Assembly: GCA_043101835.1 (NCBI GenBank)
Contig: JBICHM010000063.1
Span: 1 to 9,156 of the forward strand
Length of the DNA stretch: 9,156 bases
Reading direction: 5' to 3'
From: JBICHM01 sp043101835
GTDB taxonomy: Bacteria; Planctomycetota; Phycisphaerae; Phycisphaerales; UBA1924
Shown piece by piece: positions 1 through 6,766 of this stretch (its first letter is position 1; every line of letters begins with the position of its first letter). The notes under the pieces are model-generated. The model was not told where the DNA came from. It saw only the letters and a program-made list of their open reading frames with translations, and ran no database searches. Both the position numbers and the translations under genes were made by a program.

Positions 1-444
1 CACGATCGCGTTGCGCGCCTGCGTGCGTTCCAGCATGGTCCAGACGACGGCGCTGACGCCGCCGTCGTAATCGTGCAGCGCATCGCGATCGTGACGATGG
101 GCCCCGACGGGCTCGTCGCCTTCAGCCGCCAGCCCGACGCCGGCGCCGACCCGGGCGTCTGGCGCAGCCGCCTCGACAGCGAACCAGTGCCCGCCCTGAC
201 ACAGCACGCGATCGACACGCTCGGCTGCGGCGACTCGCTCATGGCGGCCTCGACGCTCGTGCTCGCGAGCGGGGCGTCGATCGGCCTCGCGGCGACGCTC
301 GGCGGCCTCGCCGCTGCGGCGCAGGCCCGCCGGCTGGGCAATGTCGTCATCGGCGCCGACGACCTCCGCAAGGGGGTTCGCAGGCTGCACGCCGCCCATC
401 TTTCGATCGAGCGCGAGCCGGCGACGGCGCGCCTTGTCGTCTGA
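1..444 (+). CDS. PfkB-family sugar kinase, C-terminal part (5' end outside window)
   Basis: The reading frame is open from the first base and ends in TGA at 442-444, so only the last 147 codons are present. The family signature DTLGCGDS, encoded at 214-237, is the PfkB/ribokinase anion-hole and catalytic-base motif (usual form DTxGAGD); its second Asp is the expected catalytic base. It is followed by the Ala/Gly-rich helices typical of these kinases (LAATLGGLAAAAQARR) and by LGN, which resembles the VGT region of heptose-7-phosphate kinases. Upstream, IVTMGPDGLVAF matches the strand and loop that precede the signature. The family phosphorylates a sugar or nucleoside with ATP in the cytoplasm. 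The following glycosyltransferase suggests an envelope sugar such as heptose (HldE/RfaE-like kinase), but the substrate is inferred only. The Cys in GCGD also occurs in other family members and is not a defect. I am confident of the family, not of the substrate. Confidence 0.85.
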   Translation, partial: HDRVARLRAFQHGPDDGADAAVVIVQRIAIVTMGPDGLVAFSRQPDAGADPGVWRSRLDSEPVPALTQHAIDTLGCGDSLMAASTLVLASGASIGLAATLGGLAAAAQARRLGNVVIGADDLRKGVRRLHAAHLSIEREPATARLVV

Positions 445-447
445 GCC

Positions 448-1587
448 GTGGCCACCGGCCTCGCCTACATCCTGCCGACCCGCAACCGGCCCGATCGCCT
501 GGGCGCGACGCTCGAGCGCCTCGGTGCGCTCGACGGCGACGCCCATGCGCGCATCGGCGGCGCCGAGGTCATTGTCATCGACAACGCCTCCGACACGCCC
601 GCGCAGGCGCCCGAATCGCTCGACAACGGCCTGCAGGTCCGCGTCATTCGTCGCCCGACGAACGAGGGCGCCGCGGCCCGCAACCACGGCGTCCGCGCGA
701 CCGACGCCCCCTGGGTCTGCATGCTCGACGATGACTCACACCCGCTCGGCTGTGGGCATCTGGAGCTCATCGCCCGTGCGCCGAGCGATGTCGGCGCGAT
801 CGGCGCCGAGATCACGCTGGCCTCAGGCACGCGCGAAGCGGGGGGGCTGCCGGAGGTGATCATCGGCTGCGGCGCCCTCATCCGGCGCGAGGCCTTCCTC
901 GACGCCGGCGGCTACGACCCCGCGTTTCACTACTACGCTGAGGAATACGACCTCTGCGCCAAGCTGCTGCTCGCGGGCCTGCGCGTTGCGCACGACCGGC
1001 GCTTCCGCGTGCGCCACGAGAAGACCGGCGCCGGGCGCGACATGGGCGTCATCCTGCGCCGCCTCGTCCGCAACAACGGCTGGGTGGCGCAGCGCTACGC
1101 GCCGAACGCGCTTCGACGTGCGGAGCTCCGCGAAACTGTCACGCGGTACCGGCGCATCGCGAAGAAGGAACGTGCCCGGCGGGGATACGCGATCGGTCTC
1201 GCCGAGCTCGCGTGGACGTTGCGTCGCCAGCGGCGCACACCGATGGACCGCGCCCTCTACAACCGCTTCACCGGCCTCGCACACGCGCGCCGGGCCTTCG
1301 AGGATTCACCCCTGCTCGCACGCGGCATGACTGTCTCGATCGTCGAGCCGGGCAAGAACGCCTGGTGCGTGGCGGTGGCGCTTGCCGAGCTGGGCATCCG
1401 CGTCACGGAAGATCCGGGCGAGGCCGACGCCCTCGTCGTCGGCACGCTCAGCCCCGGGCCGATGCTCGACGCATGGGACAAGCTTGTCGCAGCGGGCGAA
1501 GCACACCGGGCCGTACCGCCATGGCGGTGGGCCGGCGAGCAGGAGCGCGCGACGCGCGAGCCGGCGGGCTCTACCATCGCCGCATGA
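448..1587 (+). CDS. Family 2 glycosyltransferase with an extra C-terminal domain
   Basis: This 379-residue protein starts at GTG 448, 3 bases after the kinase stop and in the same frame; no clear Shine-Dalgarno is visible, so translation may be coupled. It shows the GT-A fold signatures of family GT2: first strand and loop YILPTRNRP (7-15), VIVIDNASD (41-49) for nucleotide binding, NEGAAARNHG (72-81), a DDD metal-binding motif (94-96), and GGYDPAFHYYAEEYDL (154-169), whose acidic EEYDL segment carries the likely catalytic base. Residues 196-290 are Arg-rich and helical, perhaps contacting membrane or acceptor. Residues 292-365 form a separate alpha/beta-looking tail (TVSIVEPGKNAW, ALAELGIRV, ADALVVGT) that GT2 enzymes usually lack. 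No transmembrane segments are obvious. Such enzymes transfer a sugar from a nucleotide donor, probably here in cell-surface polysaccharide or LPS assembly. Donor and acceptor cannot be read from sequence. Confidence 0.88.
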   Translation: MATGLAYILPTRNRPDRLGATLERLGALDGDAHARIGGAEVIVIDNASDTPAQAPESLDNGLQVRVIRRPTNEGAAARNHGVRATDAPWVCMLDDDSHPLGCGHLELIARAPSDVGAIGAEITLASGTREAGGLPEVIIGCGALIRREAFLDAGGYDPAFHYYAEEYDLCAKLLLAGLRVAHDRRFRVRHEKTGAGRDMGVILRRLVRNNGWVAQRYAPNALRRAELRETVTRYRRIAKKERARRGYAIGLAELAWTLRRQRRTPMDRALYNRFTGLAHARRAFEDSPLLARGMTVSIVEPGKNAWCVAVALAELGIRVTEDPGEADALVVGTLSPGPMLDAWDKLVAAGEAHRAVPPWRWAGEQERATREPAGSTIAA

Positions 1588-2489
1588 GCGCGCCCGAGCG
1601 CGTCGAACGCGACGCCCCAGCCAAGGTCAATCTCTGCCTCGCCGTCGACCGCCCGAACGACGCCGGCATGCACCCGATCGCCTCGTGGATGGCGACGCTG
1701 GATTTCGCTGATCGCATCGAGGTCCACCGGCGCCCGCCGGGGCGCGCGAGCCTCTACAACATCGACTGGGCCGAGGACGCCCCGCGCAGGACGCACATCG
1801 ACTGGCCGATCGTGAAGGACCTCGCAGTTCGCGCGCATCTTGCGCTCGAGCGGGAGGTCGGACAGGCCCTGCCGGTCCGTATGCGCGTGCATAAGCGCGT
1901 GCCGGTGGGGTCGGGCCTCGGCGGCGGTTCGAGCGACGGCGCCGCCGCGCTGATGGCGATCCGCGACCTGTTCGAACTTGAGATCGATGACGCGCGCCTC
2001 GCGCAGCTCGCCCACGCGCTCGGCAGCGACGTGCCGTTCTTTCTCACCGGCGGCGCGGCGCTCGTCGAGGGGCTCGGCGAGCGCATCGAGCGGACGCCAG
2101 CACCGACAATGGGGGGCGAGGCGGGCGCGGTCGTGCTCGCGATGCCCGCAGCCCACTGCCCGACCGGCGCGGTGTATCGAGGCTTTGACGAGATGGTCGG
2201 CGAGGCAGACTTCCGCGCCGCCGAGGCCGCCCGGATGGCGCGCGCCGGCGAGATCGAACCGGACGCGCTCTTCAACGACCTCGCCGACCCGGCGATGCGC
2301 GTGGAGGATCGCGTTCGCGCCGCGCGTAATGCGCTGGCCGAGGCGACCGGGCGCCCGGCGCATGTCACCGGTTCGGGCAGCGCAGTCTTCATCGCCTGCG
2401 CCGCGAGCGAGGCGGAGGCGCTCGGTGAGCGGGCGGCGTCGATCGAGGGCTGCGCAGTCGTCGCGGCGCGCCTCGTGACGCCGGAATGA
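1584..2489 (+). CDS. ispE: 4-diphosphocytidyl-2-C-methyl-D-erythritol kinase (IspE)
   Basis: This 301-residue GHMP-superfamily kinase starts at ATG 1584, overlapping the glycosyltransferase stop as ATGA, which implies translational coupling. IspE phosphorylates the 2-hydroxyl of CDP-methylerythritol with ATP in the cytoplasmic MEP pathway to IPP and DMAPP. Visible motifs are APAKVNLCLAV (11-21) with catalytic Lys14, the ATP-binding glycine loop PVGSGLGGGSSDGAAAL (107-123), GSDVPFFLTGG (147-157) with catalytic Asp149, and the C-terminal GHMP motif VTGSGSAVF. Length is close to the family norm of about 280-300. The usual substrate-binding DGYH is replaced by GMHPIASWM (28-36), and the usual DNLI region by DWPIVKDLAVRAH (73-85); I associate these variants with planctomycetes. 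The gene ends the kinase-glycosyltransferase-ispE operon. No other MEP gene is in the window. Confidence 0.95.
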   Translation: MSAPERVERDAPAKVNLCLAVDRPNDAGMHPIASWMATLDFADRIEVHRRPPGRASLYNIDWAEDAPRRTHIDWPIVKDLAVRAHLALEREVGQALPVRMRVHKRVPVGSGLGGGSSDGAAALMAIRDLFELEIDDARLAQLAHALGSDVPFFLTGGAALVEGLGERIERTPAPTMGGEAGAVVLAMPAAHCPTGAVYRGFDEMVGEADFRAAEAARMARAGEIEPDALFNDLADPAMRVEDRVRAARNALAEATGRPAHVTGSGSAVFIACAASEAEALGERAASIEGCAVVAARLVTPE

Positions 2490-2491
2490 AA

Positions 2492-2519
2492 ACGCCCCGC
2501 GACCGAAGCCGCGGGGCGT
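2492..2519. terminator. Bidirectional hairpin terminator between ispE and clpC
   Basis: A perfect inverted repeat, acgccccgcg / cgcggggcgt, forms a 10-bp stem around an 8-base loop (2502-2509). It lies 3 bases after the ispE stop and 26 bases beyond the clpC stop. Read on the minus strand the stem is followed by TTTT (complement of 2489-2492), the canonical intrinsic-terminator arrangement for clpC. On the plus strand there is no T-run, so termination of the ispE operon there would rest on the hairpin alone or on another mechanism. Confidence 0.85.
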
Positions 2520-2545
2520 GGTGAGATCAGATTGTCGTCAGGCGG

Positions 2546-5083
2546 TCAGTTGTCCGAGCCGCTCTTGACGGGCTTCTCCTCGGCCTTGGGCTCTTCACCC
2601 TTCTTGGCGGGCGCCTCGCCCTCCTCGGCCTCGAAGTAGAGGTGCTCCTCCTCGCCCTTGCGGGTGACGGTGACCTTGTGCTTCCCGGCGAACTCGCCGC
2701 CGAGGAGCATCTCGCTCATCGGGTCCTCGACATAGGTGCCGATCGCGCGACGAAGCGGGCGGGCGCCGTAATCGGGGTTGAAGCCCTTCTCGATCAGGAA
2801 GTCCTTGGCCTTCTGATCGATCTCGAGGGTGATGCCCTGCTCGCTGAGGCGCTTGCGCACCTTCGCGGCTTCGTAGTCCACGATCGTGACCAGGTCTTCC
2901 TTGGTCAGCGGGCGGAAGACGATGACATCGTCGAGACGGTTGATGAACTCGGGTCGGAAGTACCGCTCGATCTCCTTGCTGAGCACCTGCTTGATGTTGT
3001 CGAACGAGGCCTCGGCGTCGCGCTTCGCGAAGCCGAACCCGCCGCCGCCCTTGATGAGGTCGGCGCCGATGTTCGAGGTCATGATCAGCACGGTGTTGCG
3101 GAAGTCGACGTGGCGCCCGAACGAATCGGTGAGACGACCCTCCTCCATGATCTGGAGAAGCATGTTGAAGACATCGGGGTGCGCCTTCTCGATCTCGTCG
3201 AAGAGCACCACCGAGTACGGCCGGCGCCGGATCTGCTCGGTGAGCTGGCCGCCCTCCTCGTAGCCGACATAGCCGGGGGGCGCGCCGACGAGGCGGCTCA
3301 CATTGTGCTTCTCCATGTACTCGCTCATGTCCAGGTGGATGAGGGACTCCTCGTCCCCGAACATGAACTCTGCGAGGGCCTTGCTGAGCAGCGTCTTTCC
3401 GACGCCCGAAGGGCCGACGAAGATGAACGAGCCCATGGGCCGGCGCGGGTCCTTCAGGCCGGCGCGGGCGCGCCGGATCGCCTTGGAGATCGCCTTGATG
3501 GCGTCCTCCTGGCTGACGACCTTCTTGTGCAGCTCCTCTTCGAGTTGGAGCAGACGCTGGGCCTCCTCCTTCGCGAGGCGCTGCAACGGGACGCCGGTCA
3601 TCTTGCTGACGACCTCGGCGATGATCTCCTCATCGACCTCGCCGTCCACCTCGGCGGCGCGCTTGCGCCACTCTTCCTGGATGCGCTCCTTGTCCTTGCG
3701 GAGCTTCTCGGCCTCATCACGCAGCTCGGCGGCGCGCTCGTAGTCGGCGCCCTTGACCGCCTCGTCCTTCGAGACGCTCAGACGCTCGATCTTCTCTTCG
3801 AGGTCCGCCAGGTCCGGCGGCTTGGTCATGCTCTTGAGGCGCACCCGCGCGCCGGCCTCGTCGATCACGTCGATCGACTTGTCCGGCTGCACGCGACCGG
3901 TGATGTACCGGTCCGACAGCTCGACGGCCGCCTCGAGCGCTTCCTTGCTGATGCGCACGCGATGGTGCTGCTCGTAGCGCTCCTTCAGACCGCTGAGGAT
4001 CTGCACCGTTTGCTCGCGCGTGGGCGGGTCGACGGTGATGGGCTGGAATCGCCGAACGAGCGCGGCGTCCTTCTCGATGTACTTGCGGTACTCGTCGAAG
4101 GTCGTCGCGCCGATGCACTGGATCTCGCCGCGGGCGAGGGCGGGCTTGAGCACGTTGGACGCGTCGATCGCGCCCTCGGCGCCGCCGGCGCCCACGAGGG
4201 TGTGCAGTTCGTCGATGAAGAGGATGACGTCCTTGGCGCGACGCACCTCATTCATCACGGCCTTGATGCGCTCCTCGAACTGGCCGCGGTACTTGGTGCC
4301 GGCGACCATCATCGCCAGATCGAGCACCACGATGCGCCGGTTCATCAGCAGCTCGGGCACCTCGTTGGCGACGATCTGCTGGGCCAGACCTTCGACGATG
4401 GCGGTCTTGCCGACGCCGGCCTCGCCGAGGAGCACGGGGTTGTTCTTCGTGCGCCGGCAGAGGATCTGCAGCACGCGCTCGATCTCGTTGGCGCGCCCGA
4501 TGACGGGGTCGAGCTGGCTTTCGCGCGCCAGTTCGGTCAGATCGCGCCCGAATGAGTCGAGGGCGGGCGTCTTGCTCTTGCCGCGACGGGCCTCGCCCTG
4601 GCCGGGCTGGCCGGCGCCGACCGCGTCACCCTCTTCGGTGTCCACGCCGGCCCCGAGCAGGTTGAGCACCTCCTCGCGGACCTCCTCGAGCTTCAGCCCG
4701 AGGTTCATGAGCACCTGGGCGGCGACACCGTCGTGCTCGCGCAGCAAACCGAGCAGCAGGTGCTCGGTGCCGACATAGTTGTGGTTGAGGTTCCGAGCCT
4801 CTTCGATGGCGAACTCGATGACCTTCTTGGCGCGCGGCGTCTGGGGCAGCTTGCCCATGGTCACCATCTCGGGGCCGCTCTTGACGAGCTTCTCGACCTC
4901 GAGACGGACCTTGCGCAGGTCGACGCCCAGGTTCTTGAGGACATTGGCGCCGACGCCGGAGCCTTCCTTCACGAGGCCGAGGAGGATGTGCTCGGTCCCG
5001 ATGTACTCATGGTTGAAGCGCTGCGCCTCCTGGTTCGCCAGCGCCCTCACCTTGCGGGCCCGATCTGTAAATCTCTCGAACAT
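2546..5083 (-). CDS. clpC: ATP-dependent Clp protease ATP-binding subunit ClpC (Hsp100 unfoldase)
   Basis: This 845-residue ClpC has all expected parts: two N-terminal Clp_N repeats (about 1-145; FNHEYIGTEHILLGL and LNHNYVGTEHLLLGL), a linker, AAA1 with Walker A GEAGVGKT (220-227), Walker B FIDE (289-292) and pore loop KYRG (264-267), and a UVR-like middle coiled coil (about 424-465, DYERAAELRDEAEKL) characteristic of ClpC. AAA2 has pore loop GYVG (604-607), Walker A GPSGVGKT (557-564), Walker B LFDE (627-630), sensor-1 Asn671 and sensor-2 GARPLRR (773-779). FGF at 683-685 sits where the ClpP-docking xGF loop is expected, so it should thread unfolded substrates into ClpP. The last 35 residues are a Lys/Glu-rich tail. 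The frame stays open for 50 codons upstream, but ATG 5083 is chosen because MFERFTDRARKV is the classical ClpC start and GGAGG lies 6 bases upstream. No ctsR, mcsA or mcsB neighbours are present. Confidence 0.97.
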   Translation of the reverse strand: MFERFTDRARKVRALANQEAQRFNHEYIGTEHILLGLVKEGSGVGANVLKNLGVDLRKVRLEVEKLVKSGPEMVTMGKLPQTPRAKKVIEFAIEEARNLNHNYVGTEHLLLGLLREHDGVAAQVLMNLGLKLEEVREEVLNLLGAGVDTEEGDAVGAGQPGQGEARRGKSKTPALDSFGRDLTELARESQLDPVIGRANEIERVLQILCRRTKNNPVLLGEAGVGKTAIVEGLAQQIVANEVPELLMNRRIVVLDLAMMVAGTKYRGQFEERIKAVMNEVRRAKDVILFIDELHTLVGAGGAEGAIDASNVLKPALARGEIQCIGATTFDEYRKYIEKDAALVRRFQPITVDPPTREQTVQILSGLKERYEQHHRVRISKEALEAAVELSDRYITGRVQPDKSIDVIDEAGARVRLKSMTKPPDLADLEEKIERLSVSKDEAVKGADYERAAELRDEAEKLRKDKERIQEEWRKRAAEVDGEVDEEIIAEVVSKMTGVPLQRLAKEEAQRLLQLEEELHKKVVSQEDAIKAISKAIRRARAGLKDPRRPMGSFIFVGPSGVGKTLLSKALAEFMFGDEESLIHLDMSEYMEKHNVSRLVGAPPGYVGYEEGGQLTEQIRRRPYSVVLFDEIEKAHPDVFNMLLQIMEEGRLTDSFGRHVDFRNTVLIMTSNIGADLIKGGGGFGFAKRDAEASFDNIKQVLSKEIERYFRPEFINRLDDVIVFRPLTKEDLVTIVDYEAAKVRKRLSEQGITLEIDQKAKDFLIEKGFNPDYGARPLRRAIGTYVEDPMSEMLLGGEFAGKHKVTVTRKGEEEHLYFEAEEGEAPAKKGEEPKAEEKPVKSGSDN

Positions 5084-5365
5084 GATGTGCCTCCGACGCG
5101 CCCGACCGACGGAATGACGATCGTCGCGCGCCTCGCTGCGGAACACTATGCAACCGACGGGCCAGTCTTGTTCCCGGACCAGCGCCCCGGCCTCCGTCGT
5201 GCCGTCTATCGGCTCGCGAGAGCACGCGCGCAAAGCACAACCCCCGGGCGGGGCACGCGGAGGGGCAAAAACCCGTGCGCGGACGCCGAGACCGGGGGGC
5301 CACCGCGATACCCCTTGTTCAGACTGGTGGATTCGGCGCGTTTGCGCCGGCGTCAGGGGCGCTGG
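5084..5365 (-). other. clpC upstream region (no gene; possible promoter and operator elements)
   Basis: No credible gene was found in these roughly 280 bases. On the minus strand a CATAGT hexamer (5145-5150) could be a -10 box, giving a leader of about 55 bases, but no matching -35 box is seen at 17-18 bases. Between it and the start lies a perfect 10-bp palindrome, gacgatcgtc (5116-5125). The octamer accgacgg occurs directly repeated at 5105-5112 and 5153-5160, flanking both elements. A second palindrome, ctcgcgag, lies at 5213-5220. I looked for a CIRCE element (TTAGCACTC with inverted partner) and did not see one. The clpC promoter is presumably here, but its exact position is unproven. 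Confidence 0.35.
5090..5094 (-). promoter_or_regulatory. Shine-Dalgarno site of clpC
   Basis: On the minus strand GGAGG stands 6 bases before ATG 5083. Together with the conserved ClpC N-terminus it fixes the start and argues against the 50-codon upstream extension of the frame. Confidence 0.85.
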
Positions 5366-5392
5366 CAGGGCCTGCCGAATGGGCAGGCCCTG
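5366..5392 (-). terminator. Hairpin after phhB (probable terminator without U-tract)
   Basis: Perfect 11-bp arms cagggcctgcc (5366-5376) and ggcaggccctg (5382-5392) enclose a 5-base loop, starting 4 bases beyond the phhB stop. The stem is strong, but no T-run follows on the minus strand, so it is not a textbook intrinsic terminator. It may still end phhB transcription or protect the 3' end, insulating phhB from clpC downstream. Confidence 0.6.
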
Positions 5393-5396
5393 GCGA

Positions 5397-5678
5397 TCAG
5401 CCGAAAGCCCCGTCCGCCTGGGCCGCGAGATCGAAGTCCTTCTCGGTGATCCCGCCGGCGTCGTGCGTGGAGAGCGTCAGCGTGACTTTCCCGTAGCGGA
5501 TGAGGATGTCGGGGTGATGCTGGGCCTTTTCCGCCAGGTCGGCGACGGTGTTCACGAACGCCATGGCCTCGACGAAGTTCTTGAACTGGTAGGTCCGCTG
5601 CAGCGAGCCGTTCATCTCGGACCAGTCGGCCAGGTCCTCGAGTCTCCGCTTGATGGCAGCGTCGTCGAGCGTCTGCAT
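5397..5678 (-). CDS. phhB: Pterin-4a-carbinolamine dehydratase (4a-hydroxytetrahydrobiopterin dehydratase)
   Basis: This complete 93-residue protein is at the usual single-domain length. It carries the family signature EKAQHHPDI (50-58) with the active-site His54-His55-Pro56 group, followed by Tyr62, Val65 and THDAGGIT (71-78). Trp19 near the N-terminus also fits. The enzyme dehydrates 4a-hydroxytetrahydropterin to quinonoid dihydropterin in the cytoplasm, recycling the cofactor of aromatic amino acid hydroxylases; in bacteria lacking such a hydroxylase the role is less clear, and pterin cofactor metabolism is an alternative. No hydroxylase gene is in the window. The ATG at 5678 is supported by the family N-terminus; the upstream GGGGAA is only a weak ribosome binding site. 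It is divergent from the GluQRS-like gene, and the 62 bases between them must hold any separate promoters, though no clear boxes are visible. Confidence 0.93.
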   Translation of the reverse strand: MQTLDDAAIKRRLEDLADWSEMNGSLQRTYQFKNFVEAMAFVNTVADLAEKAQHHPDILIRYGKVTLTLSTHDAGGITEKDFDLAAQADGAFG

Positions 5679-5740
5679 CGGTGTTCCCCATTGTGCCCCG
5701 GAGGGCGCCGGCTCGGTGCGACGAAGACAGCCGCGCCGCG

Positions 5741-6766
5741 ATGCGTATCTTCATCGCAGTGGCCGCCCAGTCAAGCACTGCCTCCGATCCGTCGCCGGCG
5801 CGCGTCGAGACCACCCGGCTCGCGCCCTCGCCCACCGGGGCCCTGCACCTGGGCAATGCGCGCACCTTTCTCGTGAACTGGGCGCTCGCGCGGACGCGCG
5901 GCTGGCGCGTGCTCTGCCGCATCGAGGACCTCGACGGCCCGCGCGTGAAGCCCGGCGCCGCCGACGATCTGCTCAGGACGCTGGAGTGGCTCGGCCTCGA
6001 TTGGGACGGCCCGGTGCACGTGCAATCGACCGACCTCGCCCCGTGCGAGCGTGCGATGGCGTCGCTCGCCGAGCGGGCGCTCGCCTACCCCTGCGAGCTG
6101 ACGCGTCGCGAGATCGAGGAAGCCGCGAGCGCCCCGCATGAGGGCCCGCACACGGAGTCAAGTGAGTCCTCCCGGCCCGGCGCTGTCTTCCCGGTCGAGT
6201 TGCGCCCTGCGCTCGTGGCCCGTCGGTTCGACGACCAAGCCACAAACTGGCGCCTTGTCGCGCCGGACCGCGAGGTTCGATTTGTCGACGCCTTCGCCGG
6301 CGCACGGTCATTCCATGTGCTCCGGGAGACAGGGGACTTCGTCATCTGGACGAAGCGAGGTGAGCCGGCGTACCAGCTCGCGGTCGTTGTCGACGACAAT
6401 CGCTTCGGCGTCACGCAGGTCGTGCGCGGCGACGACCTCCTGCCCTCGACCGCGCGACAAATCCTGCTGCACGAGGCGCTCGGCCTCGCGCCGCTCCCGG
6501 CCTACACACATCTCCCGCTGATCGTCGGCGAGGACGGACGCCGGCTCGCGAAGCGCCACGGCGACACACGCCTGGTGCGCTATCGCGAGGAGGGCATACC
6601 TGCCGAGCGCATCGTCGGATTGCTCGCCTCGTGGAGCGGCGTGTGCGATCGGCCCGAGCCGATGACCAGCCGCGAGTTCGCTGAGCGCTTCCGGCTCGAT
6701 ACCATGCCGACGACCGAGCGCGTCTGCCGCGCGGAGGACGAACAATGGCTGCTCGACACGCGATGA
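5741..6766 (+). CDS. gluQ: Glutamyl-Q tRNA(Asp) synthetase-like protein (GluQRS)
   Basis: From ATG 5741 this is a 341-residue class I aminoacyl-tRNA synthetase catalytic core without an anticodon-binding domain, as in GluQRS, which attaches glutamate to queuosine-34 of tRNA-Asp. Motifs are RLAPSPTGALHLGNART (26-42) with HIGH-like HLGN (36-39), RIEDLDGPR (60-68), the GluQRS-like stretch AYQLAVVVDDNRFGVTQVVRGDDLL (210-234, start AYQLAV) and the KMSKS-like LAKRHG (269-274). In E. coli GluQRS a zinc site is built from CxC, Tyr and Cys; here only Cys118 (YPCELTRREI) remains, followed by a Ser/Glu-rich insert (about 131-147). At 341 residues it is somewhat longer than the E. coli protein. The start is uncertain: GTG 5681 in frame would add 20 residues, and no strong Shine-Dalgarno supports either. 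The 3' end overlaps the next gene by 22 bases. A shortened GltX-type synthetase is the alternative. Confidence 0.85.
   Translation: MRIFIAVAAQSSTASDPSPARVETTRLAPSPTGALHLGNARTFLVNWALARTRGWRVLCRIEDLDGPRVKPGAADDLLRTLEWLGLDWDGPVHVQSTDLAPCERAMASLAERALAYPCELTRREIEEAASAPHEGPHTESSESSRPGAVFPVELRPALVARRFDDQATNWRLVAPDREVRFVDAFAGARSFHVLRETGDFVIWTKRGEPAYQLAVVVDDNRFGVTQVVRGDDLLPSTARQILLHEALGLAPLPAYTHLPLIVGEDGRRLAKRHGDTRLVRYREEGIPAERIVGLLASWSGVCDRPEPMTSREFAERFRLDTMPTTERVCRAEDEQWLLDTR
6733..6737 (+). promoter_or_regulatory. Shine-Dalgarno site of the DUF192 gene, inside gluQ
   Basis: GGAGG lies 7 bases before ATG 6745, an ideal spacing, within the last codons of the GluQRS-like gene. It favours 6745 over the in-frame ATG at 6763, which would instead form an ATGA overlap with the gluQ stop. 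Confidence 0.7.

Noticed and set aside
1212..1583. Upstream extension of the ispE frame
   Set aside because: It overlaps the glycosyltransferase in another frame with Arg-rich shadow sequence; IspE homology starts just after ATG 1584.
1257..2363. Minus-strand frame opposite the glycosyltransferase end and ispE
   Set aside because: It spans two well-supported plus-strand genes and has shadow-like Arg/Ala composition.
2642..4555. Long plus-strand open frame (637 codons) opposite clpC
   Set aside because: It is the antisense shadow of a highly conserved ClpC gene in GC-rich DNA; its translation is Leu/Asp/Glu/Ala/Val-rich without any recognisable domain.
5084..5233. 50-codon N-terminal extension of clpC
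   Set aside because: The canonical ClpC N-terminus and a well-spaced GGAGG both support the start at 5083; the extension has no ClpC-like sequence.
5084..5396. CIRCE-type heat-shock operator for clpC
   Set aside because: I looked for TTAGCACTC and its inverted partner on both strands and found no match.
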